Assembly (NCBI GenBank): GCA_964546285.1
Contig: CAZJJK010000021.1
Coordinates: 1 to 36,176 of the forward strand
Direction: 5' to 3'
From: CAZJJK01 sp964546285
GTDB taxonomy: Bacteria; Spirochaetota; Spirochaetia; Treponematales; Breznakiellaceae
DNA length: 36,176 bases
The translations under genes were made by a program, and so were the position numbers. This document shows positions 25,001 through 32,161 of the stretch, piece after piece. Numbering within the stretch: the stretch's first letter is position 1; every line of letters begins with the position of its first letter. Below the pieces are notes generated by a model. It searched no databases, was not told the origin of the DNA, and saw only the letters and a program-made list of their open reading frames with translations.

Positions 25001-26590
25001 ATGAAACGTTTCGCTTTTCGCTTTCGTTTAAGCGCGGCTTTAGGCGCGCTCGCCATATTTAGCGCGGGGGCCCAAGAAATAGATATTTTGGTTAATGAGG
25101 ATGCTTTATTCGGCGACCTTGACGCGATGGTGGAAACCGAAGCAAGCGCCGCCGTCCCTCCCGTCAATTCATCCGACGGATTAAGCTCAATCGATGAGGA
25201 CACTCTTTTTGGCGCGGGTACTATAGAAACCATGAAGAGCGCCTCCGCGGAAACCGCCGTCAGCGCTTTTCTAACCAGCGAATCGGTCAAAATTGGCGGT
25301 TCCTTTTCCGGCTCCTTAGGCGCCGAGTGGAGTTGGACCGATCCCTGGAACGGAAACCATGATATAGGCAAACCAGACAGCCAGGCCCTGCCGGCGGCGG
25401 TCAGCTCCTTGCTCTATTTCAGCGCCCGTCCCGATGAGGATTCCAAGATTTATGGATCGATAAAGACAAGCTGGCCCTTCAGTACCAGCCGGAGCTTTCT
25501 GACAGGGGCAAACTTTACCCAGGATAGCGATCCTTTTACTGCCGAAGACCAAAATCTCCTCACCACCACGACCGGCTCTATAAGCCTGCCGACAATTTCC
25601 GTTTTTGAGCTGTTCAGCGATTTCGCTTGGAAGGATAGCCTCTTCTTCCGTTTCGGCAAGCACACGGTGAAATGGGGCGTCGGTTACTTCTGGAGCCCGG
25701 CCGATGTCGTCAATCTGCAGGGCATCGACGTCAACGACCCGACAGCCCAGCGCGAAGGGCCTATCAGTTTCCGCGCCCATTATCCGGTACCCGGCACCCA
25801 GCATAATCTCTGGGCTTATGTCCTAGTACCTAGCGTCTCCGACGCCTCAAGCCTCAAGCCTGAGGATTTAGGAGTCGCCGCCAAGGCCGAGTTCCTGGCC
25901 GGGAACTGGGAGTTGGGCTTGGGCGCCTTCTACCAGCGGGATAAGGCGCCCAAGGCTATGCTGACCGCGACCGGTTCACTCGGACAGGTGGCACTTTTCG
26001 GCGAAGCGGTCGCGGGCTGGGGCAGCGACAAGGATTGGGTAAGCGGCGTGACCTTGGTCCCGCCCTACATAACGACAGAAAAACGCGAGGACCGCGCTTT
26101 TTTCTCAGGTACTGCCGGATTCTTCTGGTCTAAAAGCGATTGGGATCTTTCGATATCCGGCCAATACCTATTTAATGGCGATGGGTATGTGGATAGCGAA
26201 CGGGAAGGGCTTATCGCTGATGCCCGCGCCGCCGAGGCGCTACTGCCAGAGGGTCCAATGAAGGAAGGCTTCGCTCAATTGCTTAAGGGTGTGGTTCTTA
26301 ATTCCGGCCAGCATTACGCGGGCTTATCCGCGACTCGGACGGAATTAGGCCTAAAGGACTTATCCCTTTCCGTTCTGGCTATCGCCAACCTATCCGACCT
26401 TTCCGGTTTTGTTAAACCGAGCCTCAGCTATCGCTTCTTCGATAAAATGTCCGCTTCTATGGGAGCTAATTTCTATTGGGCGACGGACGCGTTATGGGGC
26501 GATGGCGACAACGCCGAATACGTTGTGCTTGCGGGCGGACCTTCAGTTACGTTCAGCGTCAACGCCAGCCTAGGCTCCGGGCGTTTCTAA
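25001..26590 (+). CDS. Predicted outer-membrane beta-barrel partner of the Lol-like system
   Basis: A 529-residue exported protein (signal peptide 1-24, cleavage after SAGA). After an acidic N-terminal linker with two related motifs, EDALFGDLDAMV (33-44) and DEDTLFGAGTIETM (65-78), the chain shows alternating aromatic/hydrophobic strands to the C-terminus, for example FFRFGKHTVKWGVGYFW and LSYRFFDKMSASMGANFYW, ending in a short strand with terminal Phe (SLGSGRF), as in many outer-membrane barrels. GGGAGG precedes ATG 25001. As the last gene after ATPase, permeases and LolA-like carrier, it is the natural candidate to receive cargo at the outer membrane, a role LolB plays in proteobacteria. 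That role is inference. Confidence 0.72.
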   Translation: MKRFAFRFRLSAALGALAIFSAGAQEIDILVNEDALFGDLDAMVETEASAAVPPVNSSDGLSSIDEDTLFGAGTIETMKSASAETAVSAFLTSESVKIGGSFSGSLGAEWSWTDPWNGNHDIGKPDSQALPAAVSSLLYFSARPDEDSKIYGSIKTSWPFSTSRSFLTGANFTQDSDPFTAEDQNLLTTTTGSISLPTISVFELFSDFAWKDSLFFRFGKHTVKWGVGYFWSPADVVNLQGIDVNDPTAQREGPISFRAHYPVPGTQHNLWAYVLVPSVSDASSLKPEDLGVAAKAEFLAGNWELGLGAFYQRDKAPKAMLTATGSLGQVALFGEAVAGWGSDKDWVSGVTLVPPYITTEKREDRAFFSGTAGFFWSKSDWDLSISGQYLFNGDGYVDSEREGLIADARAAEALLPEGPMKEGFAQLLKGVVLNSGQHYAGLSATRTELGLKDLSLSVLAIANLSDLSGFVKPSLSYRFFDKMSASMGANFYWATDALWGDGDNAEYVVLAGGPSVTFSVNASLGSGRF

Positions 26591-26626
26591 GCTCGCTAGT
26601 CAACGCGGGCCCTTAATCAAAAGAGA

Positions 26627-26665
26627 AGGCCCCGACGGGGAGGAGGTAAAACCCCGCCGAGGCCT
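26627..26665. terminator. GC-rich hairpin after the Lol-like operon
   Basis: AGGCCCCGACGGGG (26627-26640) pairs with CCCCGCCGAGGCCT (26652-26665) at 12 of 14 positions, around an 11-base loop, 37 bases after the stop. No T-run follows on the plus strand. From here to 27055 I see no gene: only one 19-bp repeat and AT-rich sequence. Confidence 0.6.
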
Positions 26666-26825
26666 ATACTCTGGATCCCGCCAACGCTTATAACATCGGC
26701 TTCCTACAAAAAAGCAAATAACACCCACCATAACAGTATCAAACGAAGCTTGGTAATTATTCCGCCGTGATTTTGTAAAATACAGTCCTTTGAGGCGATT
26801 TCTAAAACCAGCCAAACCTTTATGA

Positions 26826-26844
26826 ACTGCTACCAATTCTGTTG
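26826..26844 (+). repeat. 19-bp dispersed repeat, copy B
   Basis: ACTGCTACCAATTCTGTTG, one mismatch to the consensus. A further partial echo (GCTGCTAC) follows at once. It lies in the long gap between the barrel gene and glyA. Confidence 0.7.
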
Positions 26845-27055
26845 CAAGCTGCTACACACTTTCTTCATCTCCTATCTGTGTTTAAAAAAATAAGAATATA
26901 CGTTTCGCGGCTAAACCAGCTTTATACAGCTCTTTTTAGCCCGATGCGTAAACAACAGCAACGAGCGCGTAACTTTATATAACGAGCAGGCCAGACTCCT
27001 TTCCCTGCCACAATCTTTTAAAAAAATCGATTTTAAGCCTCTTCACGTGCGGCGC

Positions 27056-27084
27056 TTGAAAAACTTGCCCTCGGCGGCTACCAT
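27056..27084 (+). promoter_or_regulatory. Candidate sigma70 promoter of glyA
   Basis: TTGAAA (27056-27061) and TACCAT (27079-27084) are separated by exactly 17 bases. Transcription would begin near 27091, at the foot of a perfect 7-bp hairpin (27091-27097 with 27105-27111) that precedes the riboswitch. Confidence 0.5.
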
Positions 27085-27110
27085 AGCCTTACGCGACCGG
27101 CGACGTCGCG

Positions 27111-27185
27111 TCGGCTTATAGCTGGCGCGTGATGGAGCACCATCGGGAAGCGAAAAATGGTTCGACCGCGCGCCTGGGCCGAACG
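27111..27185 (+). promoter_or_regulatory. ZTP (pfl) riboswitch of glyA
   Basis: The glyA leader fits the ZTP aptamer, which senses ZTP/ZMP, signals of 10-formyl-tetrahydrofolate shortage. Element by element: P1 from TCGGCTT (27111-27117) with AAGCGA (27148-27153), one bulged G; the conserved CTGGCG at 27122-27127; P2 GATGG/CCATC with an AGCA loop (27131-27144); the conserved CGGGAAGCG; P3 GTTCG/CGAAC (27160-27184) enclosing CCGCGCGCCTGGGC. A pseudoknot of six G-C pairs is possible between GGCGCG (27124-27129) and CGCGCC (27169-27174), as the family requires. P3 ends six bases before the AAGGAG site of glyA, so control is probably at translation. Assigned by memory of the consensus, not by a covariance search. 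Confidence 0.82.
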
Positions 27186-27202
27186 ATACAAAGGAGTCCC
27201 TT

Positions 27203-28714
27203 ATGCCTAAGAACGCCGTCGCCGACTATCTTGCCAAGACCGCACAGGACAAGGTGGATACCGCCCTGCTCGGTTATCTGTGCAACCTTCAGGAAACCGC
27301 CGCGGTTACACCGGAAATAGCCGCCTCCATCGTCAAGGAGCTTGAAAACCAACGCAAGCGGATCAAGCTAATCGCGAGCGAAAACTATTGTTCCATGGCC
27401 GTCCAACTGGCTATGGGCAATCTGCTTACCGATAAATACGCTGAAGGCATGCCGAATCATCGTTTTTACGCCGGAAACGAAAATGTGGACGCTATTGAAG
27501 CCTTAGCCGCGCAAGAAGCCTGTGCCTTATTCGGCGCGGAATACGCCAATGTTCAGCCCCACTGCGGCGCCGACGCCAATGTACTCGCGTACTGGGCCAT
27601 CCTATCCACACGGGTGGAAGCGCCGATGTTGAAGAACTGGGGAGAAACCAATCTATATAAACTGACCGACGCTCAATGGAAGGAACTGAAGGCGGCGTTA
27701 GGCAACCAGCGGCTACTCGGCCTAGACTATTATTCCGGCGGGCATCTCACACACGGCTATAGGCATAACATGTCGTCCCGCATGATGGACGTATACAGCT
27801 ATGCGGTATCCAAAGATACGGGACTTTTAGATTACGATGAAATCGAAAAAATGGCCCTGAACATCAAGCCGCTCATTCTATTGGCCGGTTATTCGGCTTA
27901 TCCACGAAAAATCGATTTCCAGCGTATGCGGGCTATCGCCGATAAGGTCGGGGCCGTCTTTATGGTGGACATGGCACATTTTGCCGGCTTAGTGGCGGGC
28001 GGGGTGATGAGCGGCCCATATAGTCCTTTCCCACACGCCCATATCGTCACAACGACCACCCACAAAACCCTACGCGGGCCTCGGGCCGGCTTGATACTGT
28101 CCACAAAGGAATTCGCCGAAGCCTTGGATAAGGGTTGCCCCCTCACCATGGGCGGACCGCTACCTCATGTCATCGCCGCTAAAGCCGTCGCTTTCCGTGA
28201 GGCCCGTCGTCCAGAATTTAAGACTTACGCGGCTAAAATAGTGGAAAACTGCCAAGCCTTAGCCGCTTCTTTAATGGAACAGGGCCTGGATGTTCTCACG
28301 GGCGGTAGCGATAATCATTTACTCTTAGTCAATGTGCGAAGCCTGGGCATAACCGGCAGGCAAGCGGAAAGCGTGCTCCATGAATGCGGTATCACGCTCA
28401 ATCGCAACAGCCTACCCTTTGATCCTAATGGCCCCTGGTATACCTCCGGTCTCCGTATCGGCACGGCCGCCGTCACAACCCTGGGCATGGGCAAGGCCGA
28501 AATGAAGGAACTAGGATCCATCATCGCGCTGACGCTTAAGGCGGCAAAACCGGCGCCGGACGCTAAAAATCCAGCCAAGCCCAGCAAGGCGAAATATCTT
28601 ATAGCGCCCGAAGTAAAAAAAGAAGCCCTGGCTCGGACAGCGAAGTTGCTGGATCGCTTCCCAGTGTATCCGCAATTGGATTTGGAGCTGTTAAAATCAG
28701 CCTTTGTGGAATAG
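27203..28714 (+). CDS. glyA: Serine hydroxymethyltransferase, long form
   Basis: A PLP enzyme converting serine and tetrahydrofolate to glycine and 5,10-methylene-tetrahydrofolate. At 503 residues it exceeds the usual ~415-430: an N-terminal extension of about 40 residues precedes KRIKLIASENYCS (53-65), and about 30 extra residues (roughly 138-172) sit before the YYSGGHLTHG motif. This long form is known from treponemes and chlamydiae. Catalytic features are intact: the PLP lysine in TTTTHKTLRGPRAG (Lys288), DMAHFAGL (Asp256, His259), GGHLTHG and the C-terminal SGLRIGTAAVTT. ATG 27203 follows AAGGAG and the ZTP-type riboswitch. It is monocistronic. Confidence 0.97.
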   Translation: MPKNAVADYLAKTAQDKVDTALLGYLCNLQETAAVTPEIAASIVKELENQRKRIKLIASENYCSMAVQLAMGNLLTDKYAEGMPNHRFYAGNENVDAIEALAAQEACALFGAEYANVQPHCGADANVLAYWAILSTRVEAPMLKNWGETNLYKLTDAQWKELKAALGNQRLLGLDYYSGGHLTHGYRHNMSSRMMDVYSYAVSKDTGLLDYDEIEKMALNIKPLILLAGYSAYPRKIDFQRMRAIADKVGAVFMVDMAHFAGLVAGGVMSGPYSPFPHAHIVTTTTHKTLRGPRAGLILSTKEFAEALDKGCPLTMGGPLPHVIAAKAVAFREARRPEFKTYAAKIVENCQALAASLMEQGLDVLTGGSDNHLLLVNVRSLGITGRQAESVLHECGITLNRNSLPFDPNGPWYTSGLRIGTAAVTTLGMGKAEMKELGSIIALTLKAAKPAPDAKNPAKPSKAKYLIAPEVKKEALARTAKLLDRFPVYPQLDLELLKSAFVE

Positions 28715-28719
28715 CCCGT

Positions 28720-28751
28720 CCGTTGGCGGTGGTGAAAGCCCCGCCTGACGG
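28720..28751. terminator. Hairpin between converging glyA and methyltransferase genes
   Basis: CCGTTGGCGG pairs with CCGCCTGACGG except for a small internal loop. It lies in the 57-base gap between converging genes and may end both transcripts; there is no T-run. Confidence 0.4.
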
Positions 28752-28771
28752 AGCCGATCCGCATAGCTCGC

Positions 28772-29956
28772 TTAATTCTTCTCCACGAGATAAAGGTACT
28801 CTTTTACGTGGATAGGGCGCTTCGATAAATTCCGGCTACCGCGGAAAGCGTTGTATTTCGTCTCCAAGCGCTTAACCCGGCCAACCCGTCTTAAAAGAGC
28901 CTCAAGCTCCACTGGGGTGATAAAGCCTTCGGAATTGAACGAAACTAGAAGAAATTTGGCTTTTAAGTCCCTGGCCAGTTCGAATAAGGCGGAGGCGGCT
29001 TTTCGGCGTTTATTGTAACGTGACCGCTTCCAGTCCTTCGGGATACCGGATACCAGCGACAGGCCGCTAGGGCGCTTGTATTCGGCGATAAGATTAAGCA
29101 TGAAATAATTGGAACCGTAGGGGTGCTGATTGTACGGCGGATCCAAATAAGCAAAATCCAAGTCCGGCAGGCTGGCGCAAAGCGCGTTGGCGTCCTCTTG
29201 AAAAACCTGACTTTCACAGGAAAAAGCGCTCAGGACAGGGTACATTAGATCGATGTCACCCCGAATCCGAGATTGGGCGTCGCGATTATTCCCGCCAAAC
29301 TGGCCAACGCCGTTTTCACGATTCTTGTAGAAGCCTTTGAAAACGCCGGCGGTATTGGCGTGAACCGAGGCCTCCGCCAGAAGCGGCGCGAGGAAAAACG
29401 GCTGTAGCGGCTCCGGCACAGACTCTATAAGCCGGCGCGCGGTATCAATATAACGCGCGTTACGCGCGGTGAAGAAAACCCGTTCGCCAGGACGAATACG
29501 TTCATCGTCAGCGGGCGCGTAAAGTTCGGCGATAAAGCCGGCATCCAGAGGCCCGGCGGCCAAACGCCCTTTGATGTCAGCGTAGAGCTCATCGAATTGG
29601 ACCTGGGGGAAATCCTGGCGATTAGCGAGATAACAGCGATTGGTCACGGCTGAGTACGCTTCCAGGTCGTTGACGTAGAGGACGCGGGCGAAACGCTTAA
29701 GGTATCGAGCGACGATACCCGACCCCGAAAAAATATCCACACAATCAAGCTTTTCCTTACCAAGCCGCCGTTGAACCAGTTTGACCCCGCTGCCGATAAA
29801 ATCCAAAAGAGCCCGTTTATTGCCAATATAAGTTATTATTTGCTTGGAAAGATAATCATCGTTTTCCCCATTAGCGTCGGCGCGGAGCTCCTCAAGTTTA
29901 ACAAGCCAATCGCTCCCAGGCTCTTGCGCCTTAACGCGGCTTTTCATAACGCTCAA
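28772..29956 (-). CDS. D12-class DNA adenine N6-methyltransferase (orphan)
   Basis: A 394-residue SAM-dependent DNA methyltransferase. Motifs in D12-class order: YIGNKRALLDFI (43-54, motif X, SAM binding), DIFSGSGIVARYLK (74-87, motif I), and the catalytic DPPYNQHPYGSNYF (272-285, motif IV), so it should methylate adenine N6. The region between motifs I and IV, normally the target-recognition domain, is about 170 residues. No restriction endonuclease lies nearby, so it is orphan here; recognition sequence unknown. The TTG at 29956 overlaps the upstream stop as TTGA with AGGGGTG seven bases before it; ATG 29947 is the alternative. Coupling to a transglycosylase gene is unusual. Confidence 0.9.
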   Translation of the reverse strand: MSVMKSRVKAQEPGSDWLVKLEELRADANGENDDYLSKQIITYIGNKRALLDFIGSGVKLVQRRLGKEKLDCVDIFSGSGIVARYLKRFARVLYVNDLEAYSAVTNRCYLANRQDFPQVQFDELYADIKGRLAAGPLDAGFIAELYAPADDERIRPGERVFFTARNARYIDTARRLIESVPEPLQPFFLAPLLAEASVHANTAGVFKGFYKNRENGVGQFGGNNRDAQSRIRGDIDLMYPVLSAFSCESQVFQEDANALCASLPDLDFAYLDPPYNQHPYGSNYFMLNLIAEYKRPSGLSLVSGIPKDWKRSRYNKRRKAASALFELARDLKAKFLLVSFNSEGFITPVELEALLRRVGRVKRLETKYNAFRGSRNLSKRPIHVKEYLYLVEKN

Positions 29957-30867
29957 TCTGTCACCCCTAATACTGAACTGGCATTTAGATCATTGTCTTT
30001 GTTGTCGTGTAGGTTTCCATCCTCTTCCCGCACCGAGCTCCCGTACTTACGTTTAAGAAAACTATAGCGTTTCCATAAAGCTTCGCTTTGATGCAACGTT
30101 GAGGGACTGTGGAGAAGAGGCGACGGCAGCAGAGCCACGAGACGGATAAGCTCGTCGCGGGACAGGAGACGCGCTTCCTTACCATAATGGTGTAAGGCGC
30201 CAGCTTGCACACCGAAAGCCCCCCTCCCCCATTCGGCGTAATTCATGTACAGCTCGAGGATCCTCTCTTTTCCTAGAATAAGCTCCATTTCCAAGGCGAT
30301 AACAATTTCCAGGGCTTTACGAATATAATTTTTGACAGGAATCAAAAATAGCGTTCTCGCTGTCTGCATGGTGATGGTACTTCCCCCATACAGCGTCTCG
30401 CCGGCCGCCCGATTAAGCCGATACGCGTTAACAAGAGCCTGTACGATAACGCCGTGATGATGAAAAAAAGCGGAATCTTCAACATTTAGGGTCATAACGA
30501 TTAAATTTTGCGGCAACTTAGCGAGCGGCGTGAAGCTTGGCTTCTGTATTTCCCAACCATAAGAATATTTCCGATACACCATCAGAACCGTCGCGGGCGG
30601 ATCAATCGTACGAAAGAGAGCGAGGAGCAGGGCAACGCTTAAACAAAAAAAGGCGACAGCGTTGGCTATACCACGAAGGGAAACGATCAGGAAGCACGCG
30701 GGAAAAGAACGCCGGCGGTTTTTAGCACCGCTCCACCGCCGAGCGATAATACGCCTTAAGCGACCGGCCGGCCAACTTATCCAAGTCGCAGCAGGGTTTT
30801 GATTATCAAGCCCATAAAGCGCGGTTTTAAGATAAAGACCTGCTTCTTCCGACCAAGGTTCCGGCAT
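29953..30867 (-). CDS. mtgA: Monofunctional GT51 peptidoglycan glycosyltransferase
   Basis: A 304-residue membrane-anchored enzyme that polymerises lipid II into glycan strands. One span lies at about 68-86, with the GT51 domain behind it. Family motifs: VEDSAFFHHHGV with the catalytic Glu130 (usual E-D-x-x-F-x-x-H-x-G), GGSTITMQ (161-168, where most members read GGSTI-x-Q-Q), RKALEIVIALEMEL (183-196), and KERILELYMNYAEWGRGAFGV. No transpeptidase domain, hence monofunctional. The N-terminal 60 residues are basic and longer than in proteobacterial MtgA. The start at 30867 has no strong ribosome binding site, so a downstream start cannot be excluded. It heads a two-gene unit with the methyltransferase. 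Confidence 0.87.
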   Translation of the reverse strand: MPEPWSEEAGLYLKTALYGLDNQNPAATWISWPAGRLRRIIARRWSGAKNRRRSFPACFLIVSLRGIANAVAFFCLSVALLLALFRTIDPPATVLMVYRKYSYGWEIQKPSFTPLAKLPQNLIVMTLNVEDSAFFHHHGVIVQALVNAYRLNRAAGETLYGGSTITMQTARTLFLIPVKNYIRKALEIVIALEMELILGKERILELYMNYAEWGRGAFGVQAGALHHYGKEARLLSRDELIRLVALLPSPLLHSPSTLHQSEALWKRYSFLKRKYGSSVREEDGNLHDNKDNDLNASSVLGVTD

Positions 30868-30984
30868 AAGGCGACAATATCGATTTTCGCCCCTTTCGGG
30901 AAGCGCGGACTCACAGAGAAGGCTTCAGCCAGTAAGATCTAGCGATATCGCGAAACCTAAGCTAAACTGACATGGTGGCTGTAA

Positions 30985-31512
30985 ATGAACGATACGGGAG
31001 AGCGGCTTGTGGCTTTATTTAATTATCAATCGGAATTTGGCGTCCTTATTCTGGAACTCATAGACGCTCATATACACTCGCTCTTCTTACCCGGAGAAGT
31101 ACCGCGTATTACAAAACGGCGAGACGACGCGGCCCTTTCTGTTAGAGAGCTCTCAGTCTCGCGCGAGGCGGCGACCCAGCTGAATGAGTATTTTCTGGGG
31201 GAACGACGCGTTTTCCACCTTCCACTTGATATACAAGGCAGTTCTTTCCAAAAGGCTGTATGGGAAGAGCTTTTAAACATCCCCTATGGACAAACGCGAA
31301 GCTATGGGCAGCTCGCGGCGGCTATCGGTAAGCCAAAAGCCGCGCGGGCTGTGGGGCAAGCCTGCAATCGCAACCCCTTACCCCTTCTTATTCCCTGCCA
31401 CCGCGCGGTCGGCGGCGGCGGCGGCTTAACTGGCTATCGCGGTGGCCTGGATATGAAGCGACGGCTACTAGCCTTGGAGGAAAAGAATGGGCGCGGCCAC
31501 ATGCTATCCTAA
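30985..31512 (+). CDS. ogt: Methylated-DNA--protein-cysteine methyltransferase
   Basis: A 175-residue suicide repair protein that removes the methyl group from O6-methylguanine. The active-site segment LLIPCHRAVG contains the acceptor Cys138; the helix-turn-helix DNA-binding part shows FQKAVWEELLNIPYGQTRSYGQLA (positions 88-111) with RAVGQACNRNP (121-131), and GGLTGYRGGLDMKRRLLALE follows. Length fits Ogt rather than Ada. It is divergent from mtgA across 117 bases; the ribosome binding site is weak (GGTGG). A hairpin overlaps its last codons. Confidence 0.95.
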   Translation: MNDTGERLVALFNYQSEFGVLILELIDAHIHSLFLPGEVPRITKRRDDAALSVRELSVSREAATQLNEYFLGERRVFHLPLDIQGSSFQKAVWEELLNIPYGQTRSYGQLAAAIGKPKAARAVGQACNRNPLPLLIPCHRAVGGGGGLTGYRGGLDMKRRLLALEEKNGRGHMLS

Positions 31513-31532
31513 TCGATATGTAGCATGGCCGC
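31493..31532 (+). terminator. Hairpin at the 3' end of ogt
   Basis: GCGGCCACATGCTA (31493-31506) pairs with TAGCATGGCCGC (31521-31532), with one bulged base. The 5' arm lies inside the ogt coding region, and the stop codon falls in the loop. No T-run follows. Confidence 0.55.
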
Positions 31533-31626
31533 TTCCACAGCGCCGAACGTGACGTTATAATCTAGACGAGGCGAGCTTAAGGGGTTTTAACTTTCACAGC
31601 TGGCAATCAGGATAAGTTTTTGCTTA

Positions 31627-31655
31627 TTATTACTTATTATGAATACAGATATGCT
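31627..31655 (+). promoter_or_regulatory. Candidate promoter of the small membrane protein gene
   Basis: TTATTA (31627-31632) and TATGCT (31650-31655) are separated by 17 bases in locally AT-rich sequence, about 70 bases before the start codon. Confidence 0.35.
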
Positions 31656-31722
31656 ATCTTGCTAAAAACGGCGAACCTACGGCTTACTCTATTTATGGAA
31701 AGATCGGAGTGGAGGTGGTCGA

Positions 31723-32151
31723 GTGAAAATCATATATGGCTTCATACTATCCCTCCACGCGTTTGTGGGTATCGGCGCAGTCATTGGCGGCATGGCGGCG
31801 GTAACAAATCCGATTGATCCGCTTGGCGCACCCGCGAGCATGCTGGAAGGCTGTCCTTTCAAGAATTTTTTTATTCCCGGCTTGGTTCTTCTTTTAGTTG
31901 TCGGACTGGGTAATTTTACCGTTGGCTTTATCGCGGCAAAAAAAGCCGTTTCCTATGGCCTTCTGAGCGGGGCGATGGGAGCTATCCTTGTAGGCTGGAT
32001 AATCATCCAATGTTTTATGTTGCGGACAATTGCCATGCCGCACGTCATCTTCTTTCTAATCGGCACGGCTCAGGGGCTTTTAGCACTCGCCGTTATGTGG
32101 CATAGAAACGAATTCCCGATGAATATCGTAAAATTGATTGTTGGCCGCTGA
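31723..32151 (+). CDS. Small four-span membrane protein of unknown function
   Basis: A 142-residue protein with four probable membrane segments: about 3-25, 49-71, 77-100 and 103-124. Between spans 1 and 2 lies a short loop NPIDPLGAPASMLEGCPFKNF, with conserved-looking Pro, Gly and Cys residues. No signal peptide or catalytic motif. It looks like the small integral proteins often annotated as hypothetical across bacteria. The start is GTG at 31723 after a strong GGAGGTGG site. It is monocistronic and converges on the aldo/keto reductase gene, with only 10 bases between the stops. I do not recognise a function. Confidence 0.75.
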   Translation: MKIIYGFILSLHAFVGIGAVIGGMAAVTNPIDPLGAPASMLEGCPFKNFFIPGLVLLLVVGLGNFTVGFIAAKKAVSYGLLSGAMGAILVGWIIIQCFMLRTIAMPHVIFFLIGTAQGLLALAVMWHRNEFPMNIVKLIVGR

Positions 32152-32161
32152 GCTATTTAGC

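Noticed and set aside
26600..26836. Minus-strand 78-codon frame after the barrel gene
   Set aside because: It runs through the hairpin and repeat, has no ribosome binding site and no recognisable protein features.
27111..27185. Tetrahydrofolate, glycine or SAM riboswitch in the glyA leader
   Set aside because: None of the conserved segments I know for those classes can be placed, while the CTGGCG...CGGGAAGCG...CGCCTGGGC pattern fits the ZTP class.
31620..31817. Plus-strand 65-codon frame overlapping the small membrane protein gene
   Set aside because: It has no ribosome binding site, spans the promoter region, and overlaps the better-supported gene at 31723 in another frame.
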